A stretch of 64,000 nucleotides of DNA. It comes from Ramularia collo-cygni (lineage: Eukaryota > Ascomycota > Dothideomycetes > Mycosphaerellales > Mycosphaerellaceae). Under the pieces are notes generated by a model. It was not told the DNA's origin, made no database searches, and saw nothing but the letters and a program-made list of their open reading frames with translations. Location of the stretch: the NCBI RefSeq assembly GCF_900074925.1, contig NW_019716258.1, positions 1,525,377 to 1,589,376 of the forward strand, read 5' to 3'. Positions 11,007 to 22,706 of the stretch are shown here, one piece after another. Position numbers and translations under genes: made by a program. How positions within the stretch are numbered: the first letter of the stretch is position 1; the number at the start of each line of letters is the position of its first letter.

Positions 11007-12713
11007 ATGGTATGACCGTACCTAGCTTCAGGAAGATGGATCACCGGGAGCTGCGCTGATGTCATGTGTAGGTAAATCTCGGAAGGCCCTCGCGAGCATG
11101 CCTGGCCTGCAAGAAGCGGCGAATCAAGGTGAGACCTGATTGCATGGAGTCCAGGTGTTGTGCATGGGTGCAGGCTTAGAGCTGACACATCCAAGTGTGA
11201 CGAGACGCAACCTGCATGCTTCAACTGCATAAAATATGGCCACGTATGTCCTGGACTACCAACAGAAGCAGACTTGATCTTTCGAACGGTCGACCCAAGC
11301 CGGAAGAAACCTCTGAAAGATCGCAGTGGAAAGAAATGTGAGAAACAGATTGCTAAAGACGCCATTGTGCACCATCAAAGTACCAGGAATCATGGCCAAA
11401 GGCTCCTCGCGGACACAACGTTTAATCCCACAGCCGAGACTGTGGCTACAACTTTCTTCTTCAATGCTTCAAGCACTCCACAAGGTCGCATTGACGCGAG
11501 CACTGGGTATATCGATCTGGCAATACCAATGTATCTTAGCACGCAGGATGGATCGCTCTTGCACCTGGCTGTAGAGGCTCTTTCACTGGCCAGTCTCTCA
11601 AAGCGATCTGGGATGCGAGACCTGGAGCGGAATGCCTCGATGAAATATTCTCAAGCTTTACGGTCGCTTGGAAAAACTCTCGTGAATCAGAAACAGGCCA
11701 GCAGTAACGCTACTCTGGCGACCATTCTGCTACTATCATCGTACGAAGCAACATCGTGCTCGGACCAGGCGTGCTCGGCCTGGGCGCAGCACATTGAAGG
11801 AGCAGCTACTATTGTGGTTGCCCGCGGGGCTGATCAAATGCACGACGAAGAATCGCTAGCACTGTTCCGATCGGTACGTGCACAGATGTTGGCAAACGTC
11901 ATACAGCAGCGGAAGCCAATGCCAGGGTTCCCAGACCCAAAGGGCTGGAGCATAGATCTCGATGCATCAGAGACTGCAGTACTCGAGCAGAATTTGAGAT
12001 TGGCATCCCTTCTTTCAAAGGCCAGGCCGACTGTTGACCTCGATCGTACACCTGAGGCCGTTGCAGAAGTTGAAAACCTTCTACAGGAGGCATACGATCT
12101 CATGCTAGACATAGCAGAACGAGAATACCGCACACCCGTGAACTGGCTGTCACGAACAGTGGCCAACACATATGCAAAGCCGGATTTGAAGAATGTTGAA
12201 GATATGGAGATATGGCCGCTGCCATATCTTCATGTTTATAAAGATATTGAATCAGTGTGCTTGAAAAATATGGAAAGATCAAGCCATATGCCATGCTGTT
12301 CTCTGGTAATTGATGCGCTCAAATGGCTCTCCCCAAATAACGAAACTTACANGCAGGATTATCGATACCTCATGGCGAAAGCTCGTCTGCAAACTCTGGC
12401 GGATGATGTTTGCGCCAGTGTAGCATATTGCTGGTATGGAGAGGATGCTGTTGTGCAAGGTGTTCGGAAAGCGCCAAGGCAGCGGACGGGTAAGTCGAGA
12501 GCAAATTTGACGGATGCATATCTTACTCTTCTTCTCTCAGACTCGGAATCGCTAGGCGGGTATAAGCCGATCTGGCCATTTCTGGCAGCGTCCACTTTTG
12601 AGGAAATCCCTGAGCTTCAGCGTAAGTGGTTGCGAGGACGATTCGTGGCAATGGGTCGCCATTACGGTATGGAAGAGTCGAAGATTCAGAGCTGCATGGC
12701 TTGGGTGCAATGA
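11007..12713 (+). CDS. Zn2Cys6 fungal transcription factor
   Basis: Three exons (11007-11009, 11072-11128, 11196-12713) give 525 aa. The Zn2Cys6 finger is assembled by splicing: exon 2 supplies MVNLGRPSRACLACKKRRIK together with the ATG, and exon 3 opens with CDETQPACFNCIKYGHVCPG. The six cysteines fit C-x2-C-x6-C-x6-C-x2-C-x6-C exactly. Exon 1 is the start codon alone, followed at once by a GTATGA donor. The rest resembles the Fungal_trans_2 (DUF3468) type of regulator, with no DNA-independent motif that names a pathway. It would act in the nucleus on CGG-type half sites. One N at 12352. The adjacent HsbA-like gene on the same strand may be a target, but only proximity suggests it. Confidence 0.85.
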
Positions 12714-13515
12714 GGTGTCCTACAGGTCACGGCTACCGGTATCAAGAGCGTCGCCACCGCAGACCCTGCTGAATCCGTGGCTGGATCCCAAGTAATAGAA
12801 GTCTCCTGGAAACTACGTCGAAGTTCACAGCTTTCCCTGAGAGAAGGACGACATCGAGGTCGCGGACCCCAAGCAGGGGATGGGGCATTAAGGCACTGCG
12901 AGAGGAATTCCAGACTGCTGTGTTGGCCATGGGGTTGAAATTGTACAACCCGGTCCGTGATTTCACACACACAGTCCTGTCAATGGCAATACCATTGCAA
13001 ATACTTGCGCCGGCGGTTCAACTAGTGAATGATGTCGAGGGTATTGGCGGAATGCATGAAAAAGAACACTCTTGTGCTGGGTGTTAGTCTTGAAATGAAT
13101 GGTTGTCCCATCACTTAGGGGAGTCGCAAATTCGCTGAATGTTCATCGCTGGCTCGGTTTGCTTTCGCCGCCGGCGAAAGTGCCATGGAAGGCTTAATGT
13201 CTTCTCCCATTGCGATTACGGGATTGTAAATGGGAGCTGCTGGTGTCGTACGAATCAAAAAGGCGAGCAAGTGTGGTTGATGTAACGACGACTTTACAGG
13301 TAAAGTACTGGTACAGTACGCCGTAGATCTGTTAGCGTGATGATTCGCGTCAATTTTGAGTTTGCGACTCGTTACTTCCTCGTGGCTTTCTTCGCGCACC
13401 CCTGCACTGTTGCCTATCTTCGGACATCAAGTTGTTGGGGGGCCTTTCTTGAGCAACATGAGAGCTGCTCGTCTTCATCATCATAGCCCACGTGATACGG
13501 TAAGACCGACGAAGC
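12714..13515. other. Intergenic, nothing recognised
   Basis: 802 bp holding the 3' end of the regulator and the promoter of the oxygenase gene. No coding frame I can support. Confidence 0.5.
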
Positions 13516-16500
13516 ATGGCCGCAATGGCCGCACTCCATCCAAATTTGCTCCAGAACACCACTCCCGACATTGGCGGCGGGCACATTCAAATCCCAAGAA
13601 TTGAGCCGATTGCCGATGGAATTGACGAGCATGGTATTGAAGAAGACGTTGNTGATGAGGATGGATTCGATGAATTTGACGAAGATTGGGACGTGAGAGA
13701 CCAGCTCAACACAGACTTGAGCCTCATCAAGCGCACCGGCAAGTTCTTTGCCTACTTTCGTCCGAAACCCTCTGCGCCAAATCCCGGCTTGGAGATAGAA
13801 GGACTTCGCCGGTTTGGTATGCCCTTGCAAGACCATGACATCCAAGCCATTATTGCCGAGAGTCACCGGGCTCCGTATGGTAAAGGCACGGAGACCATTG
13901 TCAATGAAGATGTGCGAAAGACATGGGAGATAGACGGCTCTCGCGTCAGACTTCGGCACCCCGCATGGCCCGCGGAGCTCGACAAGATTGTGTCTACAGC
14001 ATGTGAGCAACTTGGAGTGGCTGGTGGTACCAGGGTCGTGGAGGCGCAGCTCTACAAACTTCTTGTCTACGAAGAGGGAGCAATGTTCAAGCCGCACAAG
14101 GAGTCAGTCTTACAACGCGGTTCGCCTCTTACGGCCAGTTTCTAACTTCTTTCAGTTCCGAAAAAGCGCCTCGCATGTTCGGAACCTTGGTCGTCTGTCT
14201 GCCATCCCTTCACACTGGAGGAGAGCTGATCGTGTCGTTCAATAAAGAGCGCCACGTTCTGGCCACAGCACCGTGTGTATTGACCAATAATTGACCGTTC
14301 AGTCGCGGAAGTGCNCTGTAGCTAGCTGACTTCTCTAGGTACTCTGAATGGACATCGACATGCATGGCCTGGTGAGTTGAATGAAACCCTCCTTACAGAA
14401 CTTGAAGCTGAAGCGCGAATCAGGTATGCAGATGTTATTCACTCGGTGGAGCCTGTCACATCTGGACATCGTGTAGTTCTCACTTACAACCTTGTGGCAA
14501 AAGGCTGGCACCCGCCGCCAACGGCGCAAAGTCTCCAGGTTCACATCGACCAAGTCAAGCAAACTCTCATCCGTTGGATGGAGATCAGCTCTCCCGCCTT
14601 CCTGGTCTACAATTTGGAGCACAATTACACGAACGCCAGTATCCGAGCGAGTGATCTGAAAGGTACAGATGTGCATCGCGTGCAGTGTTTGATGCATCTG
14701 CAACAAGAACTTGGCATTCGGTTGTTTCTTGGAAGCTTGGAGAAGTCTGTATCGGGCTCTTGCGAGGAGAGTTGGGGCAGAGGAGGTGGCTGGGGAAGAC
14801 GCCGTGGCTATGGCTATTACGACGAAAGCGAGGATGAGGACGACGGCGGAATTCATCCGATTGATGACGAGCATGATAGCTCGTTATCTTTGCTTTCAGT
14901 TGTGGACCTTGACGGCAACGTCGTGGCTCGGAACATTGCGGTGGACGAAGATGAGCACATTGTCCAAATCGGGTATCTCGAGGGCCGCGACCCAGACGAC
15001 GAGGACTACGAAGGGCACACAGGCAACGCAGGTGCGCAGGCCACACATTGGTATCGGGTGAGTTCTCACAGACAGTGTTCAAAGGGCTTAATACTAACAC
15101 CTTTGCAGGATACGGTAAGCTTCTCAACACTGCGGGTTGAACTTTGATTGCTGACTACTCAGGCTTTGGTCATTGTTCCGGAAGACAACTGGATCGATTT
15201 TTGTCTTAGTTCTGCGTCTTCTAACGACTTCCGTCCCTTGCTGGACACAGAGCTCTCTAAGATCTATCTGAATCCTACAGATGAACGGGCGCGTGCAAAA
15301 TGTGAGAAGATCTGTACTGTTGCCGTCGACAAGAGTCTCTATCGCTGGGATCTGGATAAATTTTGGGCATTATTTCAAGGCTGCGTCGCGGTAGGGCGAA
15401 AAGATATCGCAGAACGGGCTATTCGTGCCCAGTCTTACACAGATCGTAGACGAGTTCTTGCAGTCTTCGAACGATGCAGAGCGGCTGGGTGGGACGACCT
15501 TGCAGGCCTGACCATCAAATCATGCCAGTGCGTAGACACTGATGACTTTGCTGCGGTTGCAACGGCCTGTCAAAGCATACGAAGAGCTGACCTGCTGGAG
15601 AGCTTTGTGCTGGCCAACCGCTGTGGCAATACGGCCAGCTTTTCTGCGGTGTTCAATTGCTGCATGGACATGAAACGCATTGATCTCGCCACCGGAGCCG
15701 TGCGAAAATTCCGAGAAAGTTCGCAAAACAACCCGCACAGCAGGTACCATAACATGCACGACCCTCACATCCAGACGGACTTCCGGAAAGTGGTGCTCCC
15801 TCTAGTTGTCGAGCACTCTGCCAAGTTTGAATTCCAATACTGGTATGGATGCCTTGAAGTTGTCTTTGAAGGATATGATAGTCTCGCGCATTGTCAATTT
15901 GCGCTAAAGCAGCTGGCCGACGGATGGAAGCATTGCGAAAAAGACGACGTTTCGAGTATGAACATATGGAGGCGTGGTTGCTTGACACGCGCTCTGCAGG
16001 CCACCCCCGCGCTTTCAATACAAGATGCGGCTATCGTCCAAGGCGCCATCAAAGAGCAAGGAGAATACTGGATCACTGAATCGTAAGCCTTACAGATTGT
16101 CTCCCGCAACGATGAACTGACTTGCATGTTTTAGATTGCTACCAGTGGCTCTCAGAAAGAATGCCGAGGGTAACATTGCCTTCGCATTGTCTCTATGGCG
16201 CGTGCTTTCCCCCGAGAGCGCCTCTCTGGCTTCTCCAGATCGAGCGCTTACCACTCTCGCACCCACCACCATTCAGGGCATCAGCCTGTCCAAACCTTTC
16301 AAAGACATGTATGCACTCGTGGGCTCTCGTGGTCTACCGACGCTGCACGAGACTACCCACTACACTGCGCTCGACTTGGTGGCATTCGGGAAATGTCTAG
16401 GCGTTCCCGGCGTGCCCGAGGAACTCAAAGATAGTTTCAAGGACAAAATTTTGCGCGAATTCAAAGGGATGTCGTCTAAGCATTCAAACCAGGCAGCGAA

Positions 16501-17239
16501 TCTTCTCAAGGAAATCATGAATCAGTTCGGACCAGGATTTTCCCCTTGGTTTGTAGACTTGGTCCAAGCCTACATCCTTCGCGTCGTTGGAGCCGAACCA
16601 GAGCAACCACCAAACTGGACGATGCCCCGACGACTTGGCTGTGGATGTCTGGAATGTGATAGGCTGGACAAATTTCTTCTTGATCCGTCACAGAAATCTG
16701 GACGTTTCCCAAGAGCACAGGTCATTAGAACACACCTTCAGTCGAGGATTGGAAGATCCGACGACAGCTTTCAAATGACGACAATCACCCAGGGTAGCCC
16801 GCACACTCTTGTGATTGAGAAGAAACACGCGGACTTTACTCGAAAACACACAACCTGGATGTCAGTGGCAAATGACACGAAAAAGTTCATACGCGGACTA
16901 GCTTTAGGGTCCGAGCAGGCTCTGCGCACGGTCCTTGGACCAAGTTACGAGAATCTGGCACACCTTAAGATCGTCACCTTGCGACGGTCGGAGACCGGAG
17001 TTCCGCTCNCGAGGACGTATGAAGCGCGGATTGTTTGGTCATACGAGAATCGTCCTCCAACACTTGGCATGTCATCATCGTCTGCCGCTGTGAATAACGG
17101 GCCTGCATCTGTGATAAACTCGCAGCAAGAGGCTCAGAGCAGCACCGGGGCGAAGAGAAAGGCATCCGAAGGCGCTGTTGAGAACGTACGGCCCATCAAG
17201 CGACCAGTGGAGATCATCGATCTTTCAGATGAGCCTTGA
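13516..17239 (+). CDS. Large 2OG-Fe(II) oxygenase superfamily protein
   Basis: Seven exons: 13516-14102, 14156-14272, 14339-14371, 14424-15057, 15109-15114, 15163-16082 and 16135-17239. The total is exactly 1,134 codons (1,133 aa). The dioxygenase core lies at about residues 170-270: HKD (His194, Asp196), then HSVEPVTSGHR (His252, Arg262), which fit the HxD...H iron ligands and the 2-oxoglutarate Arg of the prolyl-4-hydroxylase-like fold. Splicing 1 turns HKE of the unspliced reading into HKD, supporting both intron and function. Exon 5 is six bases (Asp-Thr). An acidic patch (DEDGFDEFDEDWD) precedes the core and another (DESEDEDDGG) follows it. The C-terminal 650 residues have no domain I recognise; a Lys/Arg patch (KRKASE, IKRPVE) near the end suggests a nuclear protein. 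Substrate unknown. Ns at 13652 and 17009 are coding; 14315 is intronic. Confidence 0.85.
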
Positions 17240-17754
17240 GCAAGCGATGTACCTTTGCTTTCGATTCTTGTATTTACCATTCTGTATATATCATGATGTT
17301 TCTGGGTGAAATGTCGCCAAGACTTGCTCAACACTGCTGGGTATCTGTATGTTTCGTGCTACATTGCCAAGTCCATCACGTCTAAAGACCAATGAGCATT
17401 GAATTAAGTCTTGCGAAGGAAGTATAAATCGTGCCGCACTGCCACGACATCAATCTATCGATGAAGGATGGGTGCGAATCTCAGGGTCGCCAACAAGGGG
17501 CCTCGCCAGACTCCCAGGCAAACCGCGGTGGCCTATTCGATGAACCCGACGCTAGTTCTCGATATCGGTCTCACTTCTGGGAGTGTCGCCATCACGCTTC
17601 ATCAAGAGCATCGTGGCACTTCATCGTCGAAAGGCAGGCTGGAACCGTACATTTGATCTGAGCATCGCAGCGCCCGAGCGCAAAAATCTAAAACTTTGCC
17701 GTCTAATCATGATTCATGCCAATTCACAGAGCGAATGCGCTCTCTTCCCTGCCT
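17240..17754. other. Convergent 3' spacer, oxygenase / ADA2
   Basis: 515 bp between two stop codons of convergent genes. Short open frames here carry no recognisable domain. Confidence 0.5.
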
Positions 17755-19275
17755 TCATGACTTGGCCGCATTCCCCAACCATCCCATCTCAACGAAGAAC
17801 TCAAATAATCTGCCACCCTTAGTCGTGTCGATTTTGCTGATCTCTCTAACGTTCTTCTTCTTAAGTTTCCCCTCGCAGCGTATCGCTTCCTTGAAGACGG
17901 CATCTTTGATGCATAAGTATGTTTTGGGATGGAGTCTCAGCAGCTTGCACAGTTCCGTCTCCGCAGGATCCAGCAGTTGGAGGTCAGATGCATTGGATTC
18001 ATCCCATGGTGCTGGAGCAAGATTAGGAATTGGTTGCAGGGGAGGTCGTACAGGAGAGACAATGCTGGCAGGGACTTCGGGATGGAGGCGGACTGGCAGA
18101 TCAGATTTGGTGGTGAACTTGACAACAGTATCGGATACCTCAGGTGCTGTATTTGCTTGAGGTTTTGGTCGGACGCCGTTGCTTAGGCGATCGAACTGTC
18201 CGGCTTGCGTGACAGTGCGTGCCATGCGAGCAGCCTTTTCAGCTTCGTACTTTTCACCGTGTGCGAGAGTGGAGATGCGCATTCGTCGCCACTCTTGTAG
18301 TTGAGTGATGGCCTGTCTGAGACTTTGTTCCTTTTCCAGATCCTCCGACCATGCAACCCAATCTGGGTGAGACATTATTCTTGCAAACGGCTTGAGCTTG
18401 TGATGCAGGTCCCGCTGCTCCTTGGTACGCTTCTTGTCGATTGCAGTGTTTTTCCGATAATCCAGTAATTTGTGGTTGAAGATGACCCGTTTGCGATCTG
18501 TTNGCTGGGTCAGGCGATCGTTGTAGATCTTCATCACGNCCATCTTAAGCTCGGTCTCTGCATCGTAGGCGCCTGTGGTAGGGTTGACACCTTCTTCTGG
18601 GGAGAACTGCATGTGCTGGACTGCTTCTTCGGCTTCATTAAAGTACTCATTCTCGAACTCCAAGCGACCTGGCATGAACCCAGCAACCTCGTGACAACTG
18701 GGTACTGATGATGTTGGCTTGGCAGGTTCCGTGGGCTTCCCTTGATTGTCCGCAATGGCTTGCTTCCGCTCTTCGATCCTCCGCTTCTTCCGTTGTTGGA
18801 ACTCCTCCCTCGGCACCTCATCACTCAATCTTGTGTCCCGCGGGTCCGCCCGCTCTGGGAGAGGGAAATTGGAAGAGTTGATATATGTCTCCACGTAGTG
18901 ATCTCGTACCTCATCCTTCTCACGATAACCTCCTATGTGGTCTGCAATGTCCGCAAAACTCCCCAACCCATACTGCTCCGCACCCTCCAGCAATAACAGT
19001 TCCTCATCTGCACCCCAACCCTCGTCGAATATGGGTATACTGTGTGGCTCGATGACCTGGTAGGGATGTGATCGTGGGTCGTGATGAAGGTTGGCCGCGC
19101 CTCTCGAGAAGCAAGGCACGCAGAGATCGTAGTCTGGGCAACTTTTACTCGCGCATCGGATGCGCACGGTCGCGGTGATGTCGTTGCTGCATACATTACA
19201 TATATACTTGACNCCGCNGCCGGATGAGCCAGACTCGGCGCGCGGCGCAGACTTGGTTTTGGTGATGAGACCCAT
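17755..19275 (-). CDS. ADA2: SAGA/ADA transcriptional adaptor ADA2
   Basis: 506 aa, one exon. ADA2 pairs with GCN5 and ADA3 in the histone acetyltransferase module of SAGA, in the nucleus. Domains in order: ZZ zinc finger at about residues 23-70 (CNVCSNDITATVRIRC, then CPDYDLCVPCF); SANT/Myb at about 80-130 (WGADEELLLLEGAEQYGLG and the EVRDHYVETY helix); a basic linker (FQQRKKRRIEERKQ); and a C-terminal SWIRM domain ending ISKIDTTKGGRLFEFFVEMGWL. I use ATG 19275 (MGLITKTK) because the residues upstream of it are not part of the family. Ns at 18503, 18539, 19213 and 19218. Divergent from the GEN1-like gene. Confidence 0.95.
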   Translation of the reverse strand: MGLITKTKSAPRAESGSSGXXVKYICNVCSNDITATVRIRCASKSCPDYDLCVPCFSRGAANLHHDPRSHPYQVIEPHSIPIFDEGWGADEELLLLEGAEQYGLGSFADIADHIGGYREKDEVRDHYVETYINSSNFPLPERADPRDTRLSDEVPREEFQQRKKRRIEERKQAIADNQGKPTEPAKPTSSVPSCHEVAGFMPGRLEFENEYFNEAEEAVQHMQFSPEEGVNPTTGAYDAETELKMXVMKIYNDRLTQXTDRKRVIFNHKLLDYRKNTAIDKKRTKEQRDLHHKLKPFARIMSHPDWVAWSEDLEKEQSLRQAITQLQEWRRMRISTLAHGEKYEAEKAARMARTVTQAGQFDRLSNGVRPKPQANTAPEVSDTVVKFTTKSDLPVRLHPEVPASIVSPVRPPLQPIPNLAPAPWDESNASDLQLLDPAETELCKLLRLHPKTYLCIKDAVFKEAIRCEGKLKKKNVREISKIDTTKGGRLFEFFVEMGWLGNAAKS

Positions 19276-19577
19276 GCTATGTGAAGGCGCGCATGGAGGT
19301 TTCAAGGTCGGATGCGCTTGTTGTGAAGTTGGAGGTGAGGTGAAGCAAGCGCGCTTGTGAAAGTGCCGCCGCGGAACTGAGGCCGAGCCCGGGCCCATGG
19401 GGCTAGGCTATGTTTAGCCACCATCCCTGCGCGTCTCCGCGTCGTCCGCGCTTTCTTCGCGATTCCCTCGAGATTGGCAACATCACGCCATGAACAATTC
19501 CGTTCTTTGTCAGCTGCGCACTTGCATCAAAGTGCTGTTAATCAGCTGTTCACCGACAAGCAGCTGATCACTCCAAC
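19276..19577. promoter_or_regulatory. Divergent promoter ADA2 / GEN1-like gene
   Basis: Only 302 bp separate the two start codons, so the two nuclear genes must share promoter space. No TATA box is visible; the ADA2 side is rich in GCG and CGC. Confidence 0.45.
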
Positions 19578-21859
19578 ATGGGCATCTCTGGGTAAGAATC
19601 GAAACTTCTCCCGGCGAAATTCAAGCTGACATCGGCAGACTGTGGGAAGTCCTTGGCAAGGGCGAGGAGTATGCAATTGCTGATTATGCGGCGGCTCACT
19701 GGAAACGGCACAAGCGGCCGCTAAGGATTGCAGTCGATGAAGCCTGCTGGAGATTCGGTAATCTTTCTGATGAACAAGTCGCCAGAATTCGCGAGGGCGA
19801 ACCAGCAGCCAATCCCATCGAGAAGACCATTTTGTCGCGGATCCTCAAATTATGGAGAATGAATATCCAGCTGTTGTTCATCACAGACGGCATGACGAAG
19901 CCGGGCAAGAAGCGCTGGAACAAGAAGTTCGGTGGTGGCCGTGGAGGCAGCAAAGTCGACAAGGCAGTCATCGAGATGCTCCACAAGATGTTCGACCGGC
20001 TGCATGTTCCGTACCACAGAGCTCCCGGTGAAGCTGAAGCAGAGTGTTCTCGTCTACAGGAGCTTGGTGTTGTTGATGCCGTATGGAGTGATGACGGGGA
20101 TTGCTTGATGTTCGGCTGCACAACGTTGATCAAAGCAGACAGGAATATGTCTGGCCAAAAGGACTGGGATCGTATTCAAGTGTACAGGGCTGAGGCAGTA
20201 TTACCCAAGTTCGACTTCGACACTGACAGCCTGGTCATGTTCGCGGTCGTGGCTGGTGGTGATTACGATGATAAATGTCTTCCAGGATGCGGACATCAGA
20301 AAGCGAGGAGGTTGTGCCAGCGGGGCGTTGGCCTTGCTCGGGCATTGAGGCGATGTGAAAGCAAGAATGACTTTGCCGCTTGGCGAGACCAGCTTGCCAA
20401 CAAACTTCGGGAGAAAGACTATGGAGTCACTGTACCTCCAGACTTTCCCTATGTGAAGGCACTTGACGGTTATCGAAATCCTGCCATTTCAACAGAGGAA
20501 AGATGTCGAAACCTCCGAGGGCTTCACGTTAAGGACGGAGGCTGGGAATGGTGGGAAAATCAGATNGACCAGACTAAACTGCGAGTTGTGCTGCGCTCCC
20601 ACTACAACTTCCAGACGAGAGAGTATCTGAAGCATCTTGGGTCAGTGTTTCTGGCCCGAGCGCTCACTCGGAACGTCACCCCCGCTCGACAGCAAGAGAA
20701 CCTCTCCTGTGGAGTCACTCTGAGACGCACACAGAACAGAAAGGATGCGAATGGTGTGGACATAGGTCAGCCCGCTGAAGTCAACATCAAGTTCAATCCT
20801 GCAATGCTTGTACAGATCAATCTAGCAGTTCAGCCTCCGGAAGAAGACTGGAGCTGTACTGTCAAGAATGACGGTATCCAGTATGATCCAACGAAGCCGA
20901 TTGATGGGGTGATAATGAGCTGCTTTCTTAAGCATGGCCTACCTGAAGGTGCCCTTGATAAATCCACGCCATCACCAAAGAAGAAAGGTCGGAAGTCGAA
21001 AGCTGACGCAGTCGATGATCTTGCATCAAGTCAAGCTGGACCGTCCACGTCCCAGCAGAGCCCGCTTGCACGGAAGCCGAAGACTGCTTCAAGTTCTACA
21101 CCTACTGGCCTTGACACCGAAGGCGGGAAAAGTGAACCTAGAGCGTCGCAGGACAAGGCTACCAAGAAGCGCAAAGCACGCTCGGAAGTCGAAGGAGGAT
21201 CCGGCAAGCCCGTGAAGAAGTCGAGGAAGTCCAAGACTGCCGAGAAGGTACCATCGCTCAGTCCTCCTCCAGCAACCTTCAAAAGGCTAGAGATACCAAA
21301 TCTTGTTACCAAAAGGCACAAAGATTCCGTTGGCAAAGCAGTGCCAGCTTGCGGTCTAGTCATCGATCTGGACGATGACTCGGACAACGACGGTAATGTG
21401 AAGACGCATTCGAAGCATAACAGATCAGGCATGCCCACATCTCCACATTCTCGCTGGATTCCTGGTGTTGAGGTCAGGTCCTCTCAGGCTACAACTACCN
21501 AGTCGCCCATGCCCGTCGAAGCTGCACCGACTTGGTCTTTGCCGCCGGCGAATACGCAAGACAACAATTCTGCGTCACAAGCCTTTCAAGCAATTCCCCA
21601 CACAGCCTGTCCCGCGCCATCGCCAGTGTCGTCCATTGCCCCACTAGCGTCAGCAGCGGAGCGGCCTGCCTTGCCAGCATCGCCTGCCATGGAGGATCTA
21701 GACCAGACTGTCACTCCTTCTGCAGCAGTATTGCGGCAGCGAAGGGAGGCTGGTCTACTCAGCAAGCTATCTCAGCCTGCAGCTGCGGTCAAGCAGACTT
21801 TGAGAAAGTCAGCTTCGCCTCCGAAAGCGTCATATCACGAGATGATTGATCTGACATAA
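19578..21859 (+). CDS. XPG/Rad2-family nuclease, GEN1/Yen1-like Holliday junction resolvase
   Basis: Exon 1 is 14 bp (19578-19591, MGISG), then a 47-bp intron, then 19639-21859; 744 aa in all. XPG-N: GLWEVLGKG at the start and IAVDEACWRF with a conserved catalytic Asp. XPG-I: EAEAECSRLQELGVVDAVWSDDGD with the acidic metal ligands, then GGDYDD before the helix-hairpin-helix region GCGHQKARRLCQRG. The order, spacing and short N-terminus fit the GEN1/Yen1 branch, which cuts four-way junctions late in the cell cycle, better than FEN1, EXO1 or XPG. The C-terminal 320 residues are Ser/Pro/Lys-rich with clustered basic stretches, a likely regulatory and nuclear-localisation tail. Ns at 20566 and 21500. 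Assignment to GEN1 rather than a fungal paralogue is inference. Confidence 0.85.
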
Positions 21860-22706
21860 AGCTGTTCAGCATGGTCTATTGTAACGCTATGCGCCAATAC
21901 TCAGGTCTGACACCAGTCTCGCCCTGGTGTGAGTGCATGCGAGATCATCCTAAAAGCTCTGCAGCGAGCACAAACTTTCCTGTCCAGGACAAGCATGCGT
22001 AGCAAAGACATCCCCTGCACGAAGACCCGTCTCATGTCGTCCAGGACCTGATGTATGATCGCATGAATTAAACAACATGGCTAAGCAGCGTTTCAACCAC
22101 ATTGATGCGCCGCTCAGGTGTCGGGACTTCGTCCCATATTCTGTCGAGCTGCATACCTACTAAGATTAAAACGTCGATACCGGGCGCACGTGGAGGAGAC
22201 GAGCTGTATTTACAAGCACAAGTGAGCGCACCGGACTGAAGGCGCAACGGATGAACCTCAGTGAGAGCATACCAGGTTGCGCACTGGAACTGTGTGTGGA
22301 AATGGAGAGCAGGTGAGCGATAGCAGTAGATTCACGGTATAATATTATCGCTGCGGAGTTGACTTTCGCATTTCATCTTAGACATCCTGATCACTCCATT
22401 CTTTTCTGAGTTTCAGAGCAGAGTTGACCCTTCATGGATGCTTGCCTCTCTCATGACTTGTCACGGTTACCCTGCGTCAGAAATACTTGTGTGCGACCAT
22501 GCCGTCGTTGTGATGCAAAGTTATCATGGCACTCAATCCCATTTGTGCTCGACGAGAGCACATCGCTTCTCCAGTGCTTCGGTCTTCGTTTGGTAGCGTT
22601 CGGTGAGTGCTTTCTCCGCACTGCCGCCCCATGGGATGTACGCTACCTAGCTCTCAAATCTGACGTTGAATGCCTGTCAAAGACACGTGGTAAGATGTTC
22701 CAGCGT
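21860..22706. other. Convergent spacer, GEN1-like / MYND gene
   Basis: 847 bp with no supported gene. A 118-residue plus-strand open frame runs antisense into the MYND gene and looks incidental. Confidence 0.45.
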
